Shown: positions 36,423 through 50,129, numbered from the stretch's first letter. The stretch is DNA of 64,000 bases from Amphritea japonica ATCC BAA-1530 (GCF_016592435.1 NZ_AP014545.1:3418693-3482692); one strand, 5' to 3'. Program-made: numbers and translations. Notes: generated from the letters alone by a model not told the origin.

Positions 36423-37562
36423 ATGGAAATCCTTTCTACCCCACAGGGAGACTTTGAACTCTCACGCTTCCCTATCAGATCTAAAGAAACTTTGCGTGCC
36501 TGGGATGCCGCTGACGAGTACCTGATTAAAGTTCTGCACGAAGAGCAACTCCTGACATCAGATAGCAATGTACTGATTCTCAATGACAGTTTTGGCGCTC
36601 TCTCCTGCAGTTTTTCAGCAACCAGGCCCGTAGTTGTCAGTGATTCTTTTATCGCCTACCAGGGATTGTTAGAAAACCTACAAAGAAACAATATCGATCA
36701 AAATAATATTGAGTTCAGAGATTCGTTAAGAGAGTATGGTGAGGTCGACCAGCCCTATAACCTTGTACTACTCAAGATCACCAAGAGTCTGGCGCAGCTA
36801 GAAGATCAACTGCACCGAATTCGGCCACATATTGATAAAAACACACGAATTATTGCTTCAGGAATGGTTAAAGGGATCCATAACTCAACACTCCAATTGT
36901 TTGAGTCCATCATTGGTACCACCACAACATCACTCGCCCGAAAAAAAGCACGATTAATTTTTAGCCAATTTAACCCTGAACTAACCCCCCCTCAAAATAG
37001 CTATCCCAAAACCTATACGCTGGAGAGCACTGACTACAAAATATTAAACCATGCCAATGTCTTCTCCAGAGAGAGATTAGACATAGGGACACGCTTTCTG
37101 ATCGAAAACCTTCCTGTAAGCGATCATTATCAAGACATTGTCGACCTCGGATGTGGTAACGGCATTGTGGGGCTAATGGCCGCATCAGCAAACCCCGCTG
37201 CTACTATCAATTTTGTTGATGAATCTTATATGGCCGTTGCATCAGCCAAAGAAAATTTCACGAAGGCATTCCCCGATAGAGAAGCAAACTTTTACGCAAC
37301 AGACTGCCTTAAGGGTATCCTACCCAGTAGTTGTGATCTGATCCTGAATAACCCTCCTTTTCACCAACAAAATGCGATCGGTGATTTTATCGCCGTGCAG
37401 ATGTTTAAAGAATCTTTTATAGCACTGAAGCCAGGGGGAGAGTTATGGGTAATAGGGAATCGACACCTTGGCTATCACGTTAAGCTAAAACGACTTTTTG
37501 GTAACTGTATAACAGTCGCAAGCAATAAGAAATTTGTGATCCTGAAAGCGATCAAGAACTAG
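36423..37562 (+). CDS. rlmG: 23S rRNA guanine-1835 N2-methyltransferase
   Basis: This 379-aa two-domain RNA methyltransferase is of the RlmG/RsmC type. The N-terminal half (1-190) is a methyltransferase-like domain without catalytic motifs. The C-terminal half carries the SAM-binding motif VDLGCGNGIVGL (about 240-251) and the catalytic NPPFHQ motif (about 312-317), as needed for N2-methylguanine. Length and N-terminus (STPQGDFELSRFP) fit RlmG of Escherichia coli (378 aa). It modifies G1835 of 23S rRNA. It stands as a single gene in this segment. Confidence 0.93.
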   Translation: MEILSTPQGDFELSRFPIRSKETLRAWDAADEYLIKVLHEEQLLTSDSNVLILNDSFGALSCSFSATRPVVVSDSFIAYQGLLENLQRNNIDQNNIEFRDSLREYGEVDQPYNLVLLKITKSLAQLEDQLHRIRPHIDKNTRIIASGMVKGIHNSTLQLFESIIGTTTTSLARKKARLIFSQFNPELTPPQNSYPKTYTLESTDYKILNHANVFSRERLDIGTRFLIENLPVSDHYQDIVDLGCGNGIVGLMAASANPAATINFVDESYMAVASAKENFTKAFPDREANFYATDCLKGILPSSCDLILNNPPFHQQNAIGDFIAVQMFKESFIALKPGGELWVIGNRHLGYHVKLKRLFGNCITVASNKKFVILKAIKN

Positions 37563-37620
37563 TATTCGCTACATTTCTCGATTGTTCTTGAATAAAATAG
37601 TTTTTTACTAAAACAATCGT

Positions 37621-37639
37621 TTAAATTTTAATCATTATC
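37621..37639. promoter_or_regulatory. Candidate Fur box upstream of the TonB-dependent receptor
   Basis: The 19-nt sequence matches the Fur consensus at 14 of 19 positions, with the right half AATCATTATC identical. It is about 240 nt before the receptor start and about 120 nt before a small ORF. AT-rich surroundings make chance a concern. Confidence 0.35.
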
Positions 37640-37755
37640 TTATCCCCTATCGAATCGACCAATATAGCTAAATACGGTATATTCATACCATTATTATTCC
37701 CACTAATTATATCTGGTCATATGTTTATCAGGAAAAGATAAACATGCTGTAGGTC

Positions 37756-37848
37756 ATGAGTATGCAATGGATAATCGAACACAACGGTTTTATTATCGAA
37801 GCAGTTTTGATGGGGGCTTTTGTTATTTGGGTTGGCACACGGATCTAA
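37756..37848 (+). CDS. Possible 30-aa transmembrane microprotein
   Basis: ATG-AGT-ATG opens a 30-codon frame that encodes MSMQWIIEHN followed by a hydrophobic helix of about 16-18 residues (GFIIEAVLMGAFVIWVG) and a short C-terminal TRI. AGGT lies before the first ATG and 7 nt before the second (37762). It ends 31 nt before the TonB-dependent receptor. Small single-helix proteins like this are easily produced by chance, so coding is not proven. The rest of 37563-37879 holds only the candidate Fur box. Confidence 0.4.
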   Translation: MSMQWIIEHNGFIIEAVLMGAFVIWVGTRI

Positions 37849-37879
37849 GCAAACCTAATTTCAGGAATAAACCATAGCC

Positions 37880-39958
37880 ATGCCATATATTGATTCGCAT
37901 TGGGCACTTAAAAGCCTGAGCGCCGCCGCTTTTCTCTCTTTTGTTTCTTTTCAAACTGCAGCGCAAGACGAACTTTCCGAGCTTGATTATCTTAATGATA
38001 TTGAAGTAACTTTTGCAGCGACCCGATTACCGCAGCAATTAAAAAATGCTCCCGCCTCAGTCACAATAATTGACCGCGCAATGATCGATGCATCAAGCGC
38101 AACGAATATTACCGAATTGATGCGATTGGTGCCTGGCCTTCAGTCCTATCATATCGCGACAAATGCATCAGCCGTCTCATATCATGGCATGAGCGATAAA
38201 TTTCCTCCGCGAATGGAAGTGATGATTGATGGTCGCTCGGTTTACATTCCGCTGTTTTCTGCTGTTATTTGGGAAACATTACCGCTAAGTATTGACGATA
38301 TTGCCCGAATAGAAGTTGTCAGAGGCACCAACACCGTTACCCAGGGTTCCAATGCCTTTCTGGGAGCAATCAATATTATTACGCACTCCGCGCTTGGTCA
38401 TACAAATAATTTAGTTAAGTACACTTCTGGCGAGTTCAACAACAATACCTATTTCGGCCGTTACAGTGGCGCCCATCGACTAGGATTTTACAGCCTGTCT
38501 GCCGAGGTCTCCGGTAATGACGGCAGTCAGTTTAGCAACGGTGAACAGGACCCTTACCTGAATCGGCATCTAACCTTCAACAATACATTTTCCCCTACCC
38601 TCTTTGACACTATCTCCCTTAATTTAGGTATGAGCTCAGGTTATTCAACTGTGGGCGATATAATTAGGAATCCAGACCTTAAGCGCAGGGATTTTAGCAA
38701 CCACTTCGAAAGCATCGAATGGAAGCACGCAACCGATGAAAGCGACCTAACTGTTCATTACTCTCACAGCTATAACGACATTGACGCACGCTCTTTAACG
38801 GCAGCCGAAACAGGTTTGGGGCTAGTTTTAGGTCAAGCATTGCTGAACGTAAACTCACCATTTAAGATCACGGCAGAAACAGGAAAAATAGAGCAGCATG
38901 ATTTAGAGGTAAGCCTGCGTCAGCAACTAAATAATAATACGAAAATTATTAATGGAATAAGTTACAGAAGTGCTTCAGCTCAAAACAGACAATTGCTTGA
39001 CAGCCTTGAGTGGGTAAATGAGAGCAGCGTACGTCTTTTTTCTAACATCGAATATCAGACAAACAGATGGATCTACAACCTAGGCCTGACGGGCGAAAAA
39101 AGTGATCATAACGGCTCAAGAGTATCACCACGGATAGCGGCTAATTATCAGCTCTCTGATTCGAGCTCAATTCGCTGCTCTGTAAGCCGTGCTTATCGCA
39201 TGCCGTCGCTGTTAGAAGCCAACTATCAAAGTACTATCTACGCCCCAGCAGGCTACCCTCTGCCTGTATACGATTATGCTTTTACTCGAAACAGTAATCT
39301 TAAACCAGAACAGCTAGACAGTGTTGATGTGGGGGTTTTAGCCACGTGGCCTGAATATAGCAGTTCTCTTGATCTTCGAATTTTCCTTGAAGAAATAAGT
39401 AATGGAATCACGGAAAATGAAATCATGAGTAAACCTGAGTTAGCAGCACTTCTCTCAGGTAAAACATCAAAAGTCCATATCATGGACAATACTTCAGAGT
39501 GGCAGAATAAGGGTTTTGAACTGCAATACAAATACCAATCACAAAACACTTTTAAACCCTTGTTCGTTTTAAATTACGGTTATATTGAAACGCGTGGAAA
39601 CCGATTACTAAGCGAAGTCACCAATAGGGTAGACCCTCTAGAAACCCGGAACCCTATGCATACAGCGTCCCTGTTAGCGAGTGCAACCCTCCCTAATGAA
39701 TTGCAGATTAGCCTGAATCATTACTTTCTAAGCTCAGTTCAATGGATCGAGGCCCATCGAAATGTCGATGTTGATCCACCTAATTCACCTTATCATCGGA
39801 CTGACCTGAAAATATCCAAAAAGCTTAAGCTTTCCTCTCAAAATGAGCTGAGTATCGCTCTTATTGTGCAGAACTTACTGGATAATCCCTACTCTGAGTT
39901 TTATGCTGAAAATATGTTCGAACAACGGACCTATATTCAAGCGCAACTAAGCTTCTAA
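37880..39958 (+). CDS. TonB-dependent outer-membrane receptor
   Basis: This 692-aa receptor has a signal peptide (cleavage near QTAAQ, residue 29), a TonB-box-like EVTFAATR around 41-48, a plug domain (about 50-165; APASVTIIDRAMIDASSATN, GMSDKFPPRMEVMIDGR, IEVVRGTNTV) and a 22-strand-type barrel ending in aromatic Phe. The plug wording is typical of vitamin, siderophore or metal receptors of the FepA/CirA/BtuB type. It is followed within 18 nt by a periplasmic binding-protein gene and a hybrid kinase, so ligand uptake and sensing may be coupled. The ligand is unknown. It may be Fur-regulated. Confidence 0.93.
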   Translation: MPYIDSHWALKSLSAAAFLSFVSFQTAAQDELSELDYLNDIEVTFAATRLPQQLKNAPASVTIIDRAMIDASSATNITELMRLVPGLQSYHIATNASAVSYHGMSDKFPPRMEVMIDGRSVYIPLFSAVIWETLPLSIDDIARIEVVRGTNTVTQGSNAFLGAINIITHSALGHTNNLVKYTSGEFNNNTYFGRYSGAHRLGFYSLSAEVSGNDGSQFSNGEQDPYLNRHLTFNNTFSPTLFDTISLNLGMSSGYSTVGDIIRNPDLKRRDFSNHFESIEWKHATDESDLTVHYSHSYNDIDARSLTAAETGLGLVLGQALLNVNSPFKITAETGKIEQHDLEVSLRQQLNNNTKIINGISYRSASAQNRQLLDSLEWVNESSVRLFSNIEYQTNRWIYNLGLTGEKSDHNGSRVSPRIAANYQLSDSSSIRCSVSRAYRMPSLLEANYQSTIYAPAGYPLPVYDYAFTRNSNLKPEQLDSVDVGVLATWPEYSSSLDLRIFLEEISNGITENEIMSKPELAALLSGKTSKVHIMDNTSEWQNKGFELQYKYQSQNTFKPLFVLNYGYIETRGNRLLSEVTNRVDPLETRNPMHTASLLASATLPNELQISLNHYFLSSVQWIEAHRNVDVDPPNSPYHRTDLKISKKLKLSSQNELSIALIVQNLLDNPYSEFYAENMFEQRTYIQAQLSF

Positions 39959-39976
39959 TTTTACGACAAATGGAAC

Positions 39977-40939
39977 ATGCAGACAGCTACACTGGAAGTA
40001 GTCAATAAAACCCTAACCTACCGTCTTGCACTATGCATACTGGTAGGATTTTTGTTCGTCTGCAATAACCTTAAAGCGGCTGAATCACTTCTTCTTCTCA
40101 GCAACGAAGGTCCGACATATGAAAGCGTTGCATCTACGATTATTAGCCAGGGCCCGGCCATTCGTATAGACACATCCTATCCAAGCCATCTAGCAAAAAA
40201 GCCGGAACAACATCTGTCACCCTATCGACTGATTATCAGCATCGGCAGCAAAGCAACAGAATTTGCAATGCAACACGCCGGAAGTAATACCATTATCTTC
40301 AGTACCTTTATCCCCAGTCGGAAGTTTCATAAATTATCACAAAAATACTCAACCCGACTGACAGAGAAGAAAGTTTCACTGACTGCAGTATTTCTAGACC
40401 AACCCATTAAAAGGCAATTACAGCTTGCCAAACTAATTCAACCGAAATTAAAAGCAATTGGACTTACTCTGGGACCGGATTCGCTTGAAATACTGCCTGA
40501 GCTGGAAAAGACGGCAAAAGAGATGACCTTCCATCTCAACCATAAAACCCTCACGTTAAGCGACAACCCGATACAACAGATTCAGCCAATCATGGATGCA
40601 TCTGATCTGTTCCTGGTAATTCCTGATCCAAGTACATTCAACAAAACCACAGCAAAATGGTTGTTATACATGTCGCTGCGGAGCAAAGTTCCACTGCTCG
40701 CCTTCTCCCATAATTATGTGAAAGCAGGTGCTGTTGCCGCCTGTATTACGACGCCGGAAGATATCGGACGCTATACTGCTGAGCAACTTCACCTAATCGA
40801 GGGGGGGAGCATACCGCCAGCGACCTTCAGTCCATACTTCAAAGTCGTTACAAACCCCAAATCAGCAAGGCAACTAGGACTTTCCATCAGCACCCCTGAA
40901 AATCTCCAGGAACGACTTCAGGAGGGCGAAATTCAATGA
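39977..40939 (+). CDS. Periplasmic binding protein (ABC_sub_bind type), kinase-linked
   Basis: This 320-aa protein has a signal peptide (cleavage around LKAAES, residues 34-36). Its ABC_sub_bind-like fold starts with LLLLSNEGPTYESVASTI, and later blocks include ISIGSKATEFAMQ, IFSTFIPS and GRYTAEQLHLIEGG. It is about 65 aa shorter than the paralogous pair at 22.9-25.2 kb. Its stop overlaps the start of the hybrid kinase by 4 nt (ATGA), so the two are translated together. There is no transport ATPase or permease. A role as ligand-binding partner of the kinase is inferred from this coupling. Confidence 0.85.
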   Translation: MQTATLEVVNKTLTYRLALCILVGFLFVCNNLKAAESLLLLSNEGPTYESVASTIISQGPAIRIDTSYPSHLAKKPEQHLSPYRLIISIGSKATEFAMQHAGSNTIIFSTFIPSRKFHKLSQKYSTRLTEKKVSLTAVFLDQPIKRQLQLAKLIQPKLKAIGLTLGPDSLEILPELEKTAKEMTFHLNHKTLTLSDNPIQQIQPIMDASDLFLVIPDPSTFNKTTAKWLLYMSLRSKVPLLAFSHNYVKAGAVAACITTPEDIGRYTAEQLHLIEGGSIPPATFSPYFKVVTNPKSARQLGLSISTPENLQERLQEGEIQ

Positions 40940-43629
40940 TGAGCACTAGAAAAAGTCGTTATGGGATTCGTCAGCAAATACTGCTGATTACTCTAATACC
41001 GTTACTGGTAATGACGCTGGTTCTTGCTGGCTACTTTATCAGCTCTCGGATATCTGATAACCAGGCAGCCCTCATCGAGCGGGGTGAGACTATGTCACGC
41101 ATGATTTCTCAAGCATCTGAGTTCGGCCTGATCTCCGGCCTGACACATCAGCTCTCAGCTCTTAGTGCGGGGCCGATTCAGGAAGCAGATGTAGCTGACG
41201 TTATCTTTATTAATCAACAGAACAGGGTTTTATACCGCTCCAGTAATTTTGAGTTAGACCTTAAACTAAAACATCACCCTTCCCGGCAAGTAAGCGACAA
41301 GGTATGGCTCTTTAGCACCCCTGTCATTGCTCAGGGAATAGTGATTAATGATTCACCCGAAAATCAAACAGACGTCGATAGAGATTTACTTGGCTGGGTT
41401 GTTGTTGCTATGTCAACGGAGCCTATGCACCACAAAGAAAAGGAGATCATCAGTAATAGTTTGTTAATCCTGCTCAGTGGCTTGCTCGCTACTTTTGTCA
41501 TCGCTGCCCGCTTTGCAGAAACACTAACAAAACCGATTATTAATCTAACATCTGCTGTAAAAAAACTCGAAGAGGGGCACTTAGACGCCCGAGTAAAGGT
41601 ACAGTCATCTGCAGAACTCGGCTCACTGGAAAAGGGCGTTAATCTTCTTGGTGAGCAAGTACAAAGCTCAAATCAAATCTTAGAAAGCCAGGTACATAAA
41701 GCAACTGAACGCCTTCGAAAAACCATGCATCATCTTGAGGATCAAAATATAGCTTTACAGAAAGCTCGTCAGCATGCGGATCGGGCGAACGTAGCAAAAG
41801 ATGAGTTTTTAGCACGTATGAGTCATGAGCTTCGAACCCCTCTGACATCCGTACTGGGCTTTACCAACATGCTAAGACAGAGCAACCTGAATTTTGAGCA
41901 ACAGGAACACTGTAGAATTATCAATCAGACATCCACAATGCTGCTTTCAATCATTGATGATATTCTCGATTTCGCAAAACTCCAGTCTGATGCCATAAAG
42001 CTTGAACGGATTCAGTTCAATCCCGAGCAAGTGATATTTGATGCACTTGAAATGCAGGCGCAAAGTGCAACTACAAAAGGACTAGAGATCGCTTATCAAG
42101 TTGAAGATAAAGCCTATACCGACGTGCATGGAGATCCGACCAGGTTACGTCAGGTAGCAACAAACCTGATTAGCAATGCGATAAAGTTTACAGATGCAGG
42201 CCATATTCTGGTGAGTCTTAAAGTAATTAGAGAAACTCCAAGCCAGAAAAAGCTGATACTTAGCGTCAAAGATACCGGTATCGGTATCTCAGACGAACAG
42301 AGACGACATCTATTCAATGCATTTTCCCAGGCAGACTCATCGATCACCCGAAGGTTCGGTGGCAGCGGATTAGGCCTGGTCATTGTAAAAAAACTGGTCG
42401 AACTCATGCAGGGCGAAATCCAGTTACACAGCCAGCCCGGTGTCGGCACGGAAATCAGTTGTAGTTTTATCGTCAAAAACCACACAACACTCCTTAACAG
42501 TCTGGACAAACAAACTCATAGTGAAGAGCTCATTATCTTCGACAGACACCCTGAGAGTCTTTTATCGCTCAGCAATATGGTTAAACCACTGACATCGAAA
42601 ATCCACGAATGCGCAACAATCCAATCTCTTGAAACGACCATATCCAAAGTACAGAGCCACTCTGCGGCCTTGATTTTCGGACTTAGCGCCAACATAGACA
42701 TAGCAAACCAACAAAAACTGAAGATGACTGAACTGTTCTCATCTTTTAAAGGAAAAATACTCCTGCTAACACCAGCTCTGATTGGTAATACTGAAGAGTT
42801 CCAGCACCTTAAAACAAATAAACAGTTCACAATGAACAGCAAACCCATGCATCGAACGTATCTTCAGAAGTGGCTCATCAACTCTCAAGATAGTCATTAT
42901 CTGGAACATACGGACAACCCATCACTGTTATCTCCAGATAGCGTAGTCCTTATTGCCGAAGATAATGACTTTAACCGTTTGTTATTACGAAAAATAATAG
43001 AATCCGCAGGTGCTACCGTAGTTGAAGCACGCAATGGTATAGAAGCGCTTAAACTACTGAGTAAAGCGCAGCCAGACATAGTTGTTATGGATGTACATAT
43101 GCCAGAAATGGACGGTATCAGAGCAACCAGAGAGATACGTAAAACACACCCAGACACTCCTATTATCGCTTTGACCGCCGATGTAATATCAAGTGAAGAA
43201 GATGCCTTGCGCCAGGCAGGTGTAACAAAAATAGAATACAAACCTATTAATGACAGCCGGTTAATCAAATTGCTTAGCCTGCTCTCAATGAAACCAGCTA
43301 GAACTGATAATCAGCCAGTCAACCAGGCTAAAACCTATGCAAATCAGATCAACCTTGCCCGCTACCAATTGAGCAAGGAGGATCTTCATGCTGAACTCAC
43401 GTCACAAATAAAAGACCTGCAAGAAGCTTTCAGCCGTGGAGACGACAAGAGCATTAGGGACCATAGTCATCAATTGATTGGACTTGCTGGCTTATTCGAA
43501 CTACCTGAGCTGGAAAGTTGTAGTTTAGAACTTAATGATGCAGTGAAGGCCGGCGATAACAGAAAGGTATGGCGCGTATTGTGGCGTTTGCTCCGCCTTA
43601 TCGAGCATCACCAATATCTGGATGATTAG
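40936..43629 (+). CDS. BarA-like hybrid histidine kinase with REC and HPt
   Basis: This 897-aa membrane kinase begins like BarA (RYGIRQQILLITLIPLLVMT; helix about 15-37). It has a periplasmic loop, a second helix (about 175-195) and HAMP, HisKA (FLARMSHELRTPLTSVLGF), HATPase (NLISNAIKFT, DTGIGIS, GGSGLGLVIVKK) and a receiver (LIAEDNDFNRLL, VVMDVHMPEMDG). A C-terminal HPt-like domain contains DHSHQLIGLAGLF, where the usual Lys after HxL is Ile. The periplasmic region is about 135 residues. It is translationally coupled to a periplasmic binding protein and sits downstream of a TonB receptor. The cognate regulator (UvrY/GacA-like or other) is not in the window. Confidence 0.93.
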   Translation: MMSTRKSRYGIRQQILLITLIPLLVMTLVLAGYFISSRISDNQAALIERGETMSRMISQASEFGLISGLTHQLSALSAGPIQEADVADVIFINQQNRVLYRSSNFELDLKLKHHPSRQVSDKVWLFSTPVIAQGIVINDSPENQTDVDRDLLGWVVVAMSTEPMHHKEKEIISNSLLILLSGLLATFVIAARFAETLTKPIINLTSAVKKLEEGHLDARVKVQSSAELGSLEKGVNLLGEQVQSSNQILESQVHKATERLRKTMHHLEDQNIALQKARQHADRANVAKDEFLARMSHELRTPLTSVLGFTNMLRQSNLNFEQQEHCRIINQTSTMLLSIIDDILDFAKLQSDAIKLERIQFNPEQVIFDALEMQAQSATTKGLEIAYQVEDKAYTDVHGDPTRLRQVATNLISNAIKFTDAGHILVSLKVIRETPSQKKLILSVKDTGIGISDEQRRHLFNAFSQADSSITRRFGGSGLGLVIVKKLVELMQGEIQLHSQPGVGTEISCSFIVKNHTTLLNSLDKQTHSEELIIFDRHPESLLSLSNMVKPLTSKIHECATIQSLETTISKVQSHSAALIFGLSANIDIANQQKLKMTELFSSFKGKILLLTPALIGNTEEFQHLKTNKQFTMNSKPMHRTYLQKWLINSQDSHYLEHTDNPSLLSPDSVVLIAEDNDFNRLLLRKIIESAGATVVEARNGIEALKLLSKAQPDIVVMDVHMPEMDGIRATREIRKTHPDTPIIALTADVISSEEDALRQAGVTKIEYKPINDSRLIKLLSLLSMKPARTDNQPVNQAKTYANQINLARYQLSKEDLHAELTSQIKDLQEAFSRGDDKSIRDHSHQLIGLAGLFELPELESCSLELNDAVKAGDNRKVWRVLWRLLRLIEHHQYLDD

Positions 43630-44000
43630 AAATCAATTGAGAGCGGAGCATTACGAATAAAGCGATCCAACTCACTCGCTATTTCCTGAATATAAGACCT
43701 GCCATTCATGTCATAAAGGTAGCCATTGATTCCTTGGCGGGCTGCCACTCCTTTAACTTCACCCTGATCAAACTGATAACAACGCTGCCTAAAGCTTTCG
43801 AGCTCCGGGTCATGTGTTATTGGAGTATGTATGAAAAGCCCCCAGGCAGCTTCAGTTGTCGATCGGCTACCAATACCCTGCAACAAGGCCAACACATCTT
43901 CGCGCTCTGGCTGGTAGACTGGAGGCCTTCCAAATAAGACCCCTGCCACCAGAATAAAGAGCACTAATAAACTAACCAAGAATACCGCTATAAACTCCAT
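43626..44000 (-). CDS. Membrane-anchored protein of unknown function
   Basis: This 124-aa protein has one N-terminal helix (MEFIAVFLVSLLVLFILVAG) and a soluble C-terminal domain containing YDMNGRSYIQEIASELDRFI. No family is recognised. The ATG at 44000 has GAGG 5 nt upstream and is preferred to a GTG at 44006. It follows the DUF2489 gene with a 7-nt gap and overlaps the convergent kinase stop by 4 nt. Co-transcription with the DUF2489 protein suggests a common membrane role. Confidence 0.75.
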   Translation of the reverse strand: MEFIAVFLVSLLVLFILVAGVLFGRPPVYQPEREDVLALLQGIGSRSTTEAAWGLFIHTPITHDPELESFRQRCYQFDQGEVKGVAARQGINGYLYDMNGRSYIQEIASELDRFIRNAPLSIDF

Positions 44001-44007
44001 ATCCACC

Positions 44008-44487
44008 TCAGTGATATAGGCTCAGATCCTGAGCAAGCAAGCTCTTAGCTGCATGGTGAATCGAATCCTTATATTTAGCTTCTAATTGATCGATGAGCCC
44101 CATGAATTCGACTTTTTGCGGACCTTTCAGTTTTTTCCAGGCTTCCATTCGAGGAATATGATTACTCTGCTGAAAAACTTCGTTGAATACCAGCAAGTCT
44201 TCTCTTTGCCCTAGTATAGGATCAAGGTTATCCAACAACACTTTGCAACGTATGCAAGCTTCGACGAGTGGAATCTCACCATTAATGACGGACTGCGCGA
44301 TGACTTGCAGACTTTCTATCAAATACAGACGATGCTCCCGCACTTCAGCAGCAATCTCCTGAAGCTTCCGTTCCGCATCTAATCGCCTCGTTTTCTGTTT
44401 AAGGAGCAAGCGCCAAATATAAACAGAAAGACCTGCTACAACCAATAGATTCACTACAATTAAACTATAGACTGTTGCGTCAGACAT
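44008..44487 (-). CDS. DUF2489-family membrane protein
   Basis: This 159-aa protein has an N-terminal transmembrane helix (YSLIVVNLLVVAGLSVYIWRL), then a basic coiled-coil-like stretch and a DUF2489-type helical domain (LIESLQVIAQSVINGEIPLV, IRCKVLLDNLDPILGQREDL). The function of the family is not known. Its length is normal. It is transcribed leftwards, immediately after the rrn operon in the same direction but beyond the rrn terminator. The region 44488-44802 between it and the terminator holds a REP-like hairpin and no gene. Confidence 0.85.
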   Translation of the reverse strand: MSDATVYSLIVVNLLVVAGLSVYIWRLLLKQKTRRLDAERKLQEIAAEVREHRLYLIESLQVIAQSVINGEIPLVEACIRCKVLLDNLDPILGQREDLLVFNEVFQQSNHIPRMEAWKKLKGPQKVEFMGLIDQLEAKYKDSIHHAAKSLLAQDLSLYH

Positions 44488-44733
44488 AAATAACTACACT
44501 CCAGGAAGAAACTGATTTTAACTATCTGTTAGCTAACATCATTATCTATTAAACAGTCTTGAAAATCAGTGGCGAAAGAGCCGAAGCGCGAAAGAACTCT
44601 AAAAACCGGGACCAGAAATCCGACCACTTCGCTTGTCCGAGGCCTGAAAAAACATGAAAGATAAAAGCAGCCTTTTGCACTTCTGATTTTTTAGAGATGA
44701 AGGCCTTTGCTCATACGCCCTTTTTAACTACGA

Positions 44734-44756
44734 GCAGGCGCGTAGCGCCGTTCTAG
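44734..44756 (-). repeat. REP-like palindromic element, copy 1
   Basis: This 23-nt element has a GGCGC-TAC-GCGCC hairpin core, read on the minus strand. It matches the element at 50407-50429 at 21 of 23 positions, and both differences are on opposite arms of the stem, so base pairing is kept. A second hairpin (GACGC...GCGTC) follows at 44761-44774. It lies between the rrn terminator and the DUF2489 gene. Confidence 0.6.
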
Positions 44757-44802
44757 CAGCGACGCAGTCGCGTCTAGCGCCTGTTTTCTAAATCCCAGAC
44801 AC

Positions 44803-44835
44803 GAAAAAGCCCCGACCAAACTAATGATCGGGGCT
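44803..44835 (-). terminator. rrn operon terminator
   Basis: The minus-strand stem AGCCCCGA/TCGGGGCT has a 12-nt loop and is followed by a T-run, about 15 nt after the end of 5S rRNA. Confidence 0.9.
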
Positions 44836-44849
44836 GTCTCTTATTTGAA

Positions 44850-44966
44850 GCTTGGCGATGACCTACTCTCGCATAAGGAAACCCTACACTACCATTGGCG
44901 CTAAGACGTTTCACTTCCGAGTTCGGTAAGGGATCGGGTGGTTCCATCTCGCTATGGTCGCCAAGC
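44850..44966 (-). rRNA. rrf: 5S ribosomal RNA
   Basis: This is about 117 nt, recognised by the terminal stem GCTTGGCGA / TCGCCAAGC. The internal loop A/B wording CCGAACTCGGAAGTGAAACG is diagnostic of gammaproteobacterial 5S. It is last gene of the rrn operon. Ends may differ by a few nucleotides. Confidence 0.96.
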
Positions 44967-45109
44967 AAAACTGGTTGCTCTAACGATTGAACATTGCTGT
45001 TCAAGCGTCATTTGAATCCTGTAATCAGTCGGAGAGTATGTACAAACTCTTATCCGTCTTGCATATATCGTCTTTCAATCAGATGACCCAAACGCTTTTG
45101 GCGTTATAT

Positions 45110-48000
<2,891 letters not shown>

Positions 48001-48135
48001 ATATAACCCAAAAGGGTCTGTCAAAGTCACTGATTAAACTTCATTTGTCATCTTTCGATGACTGCTGAAATAACGATACATTACGCCGGATAAGCGCTTG
48101 TACATTTTCTTTCTCGTTTTGTTACAGGATTCAAT

Positions 48136-48146
48136 TGTTAAAGAGC
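48136..48146 (-). promoter_or_regulatory. boxA-like antitermination site in the 16S-23S spacer
   Basis: The minus strand reads CGCTCTTTAACA, the gammaproteobacterial boxA motif used by the NusB/S10 antitermination complex. It lies between tRNA-Ala and 23S rRNA. Confidence 0.75.
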
Positions 48147-48229
48147 GTTTAAAGCTAAAAGCTTTAAAAGATAAACATCAGATGATGTGTATGTTTTAAA
48201 ACTTTAGAGACCATTTAAAGTTCAGTAAA

Positions 48230-48305
48230 TGGTGGAGCTATGCGGGATCGAACCGCAGACCTCCTGCGTGCAAAGCAGGCGCTCTCCCAGCTGAGCTATA
48301 GCCCC
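48230..48305 (-). tRNA. tRNA-Ala (anticodon TGC)
   Basis: This 76-nt tRNA starts GGGGCTATAGCTCAGCTGGG. It has anticodon stem-loop CCTGCTTTGCACGCAGG (TGC), T-loop GGTTCGATCC and encoded CCA end. It lies in the 16S-23S spacer. A tRNA-Ile, which usually precedes tRNA-Ala in this spacer, is absent from both sides of it. Confidence 0.98.
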
Positions 48306-48369
48306 AGTTGCTCTCTTCTTCAGTGATCAGATAATTCGTGTGAACGCTTGCTAAGAATCCGCTATCGTT

Positions 48370-49910
<1,541 letters not shown>

Positions 49911-50067
49911 AAATCAAGAATGTCGGAAAAAGACATTCTGTAAATCTAGCTCAAAGCATTAAACAATTTCACATAAAAACAAATAAATGTATTCACGTTG
50001 GTCGTTTGCTTTGATAAAGCTTTTTGCTTCATCTCAACAAGCGCCCACACGAATTATCTGATCAAAC

Positions 50068-50079
50068 TGTTAAAGAGCG
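50068..50079 (-). promoter_or_regulatory. boxA in the rrn leader
   Basis: ACGCTCTTTAACA on the minus strand, about 160 nt upstream of 16S, then TTTGATCAGATAATTCGTGTG, a leader typical of gammaproteobacterial rrn operons. Confidence 0.85.
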
Positions 50080-50129
50080 TTGCTTGCTTGCGAAAGCTTG
50101 TCGCTTCCGCCGTCTCAAGCGAGGTGCGT

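Noticed and set aside
48001-48229. tRNA-Ile expected in the 16S-23S spacer
   Set aside because: The spacer was read on both sides of tRNA-Ala and no tRNA-Ile sequence is present.
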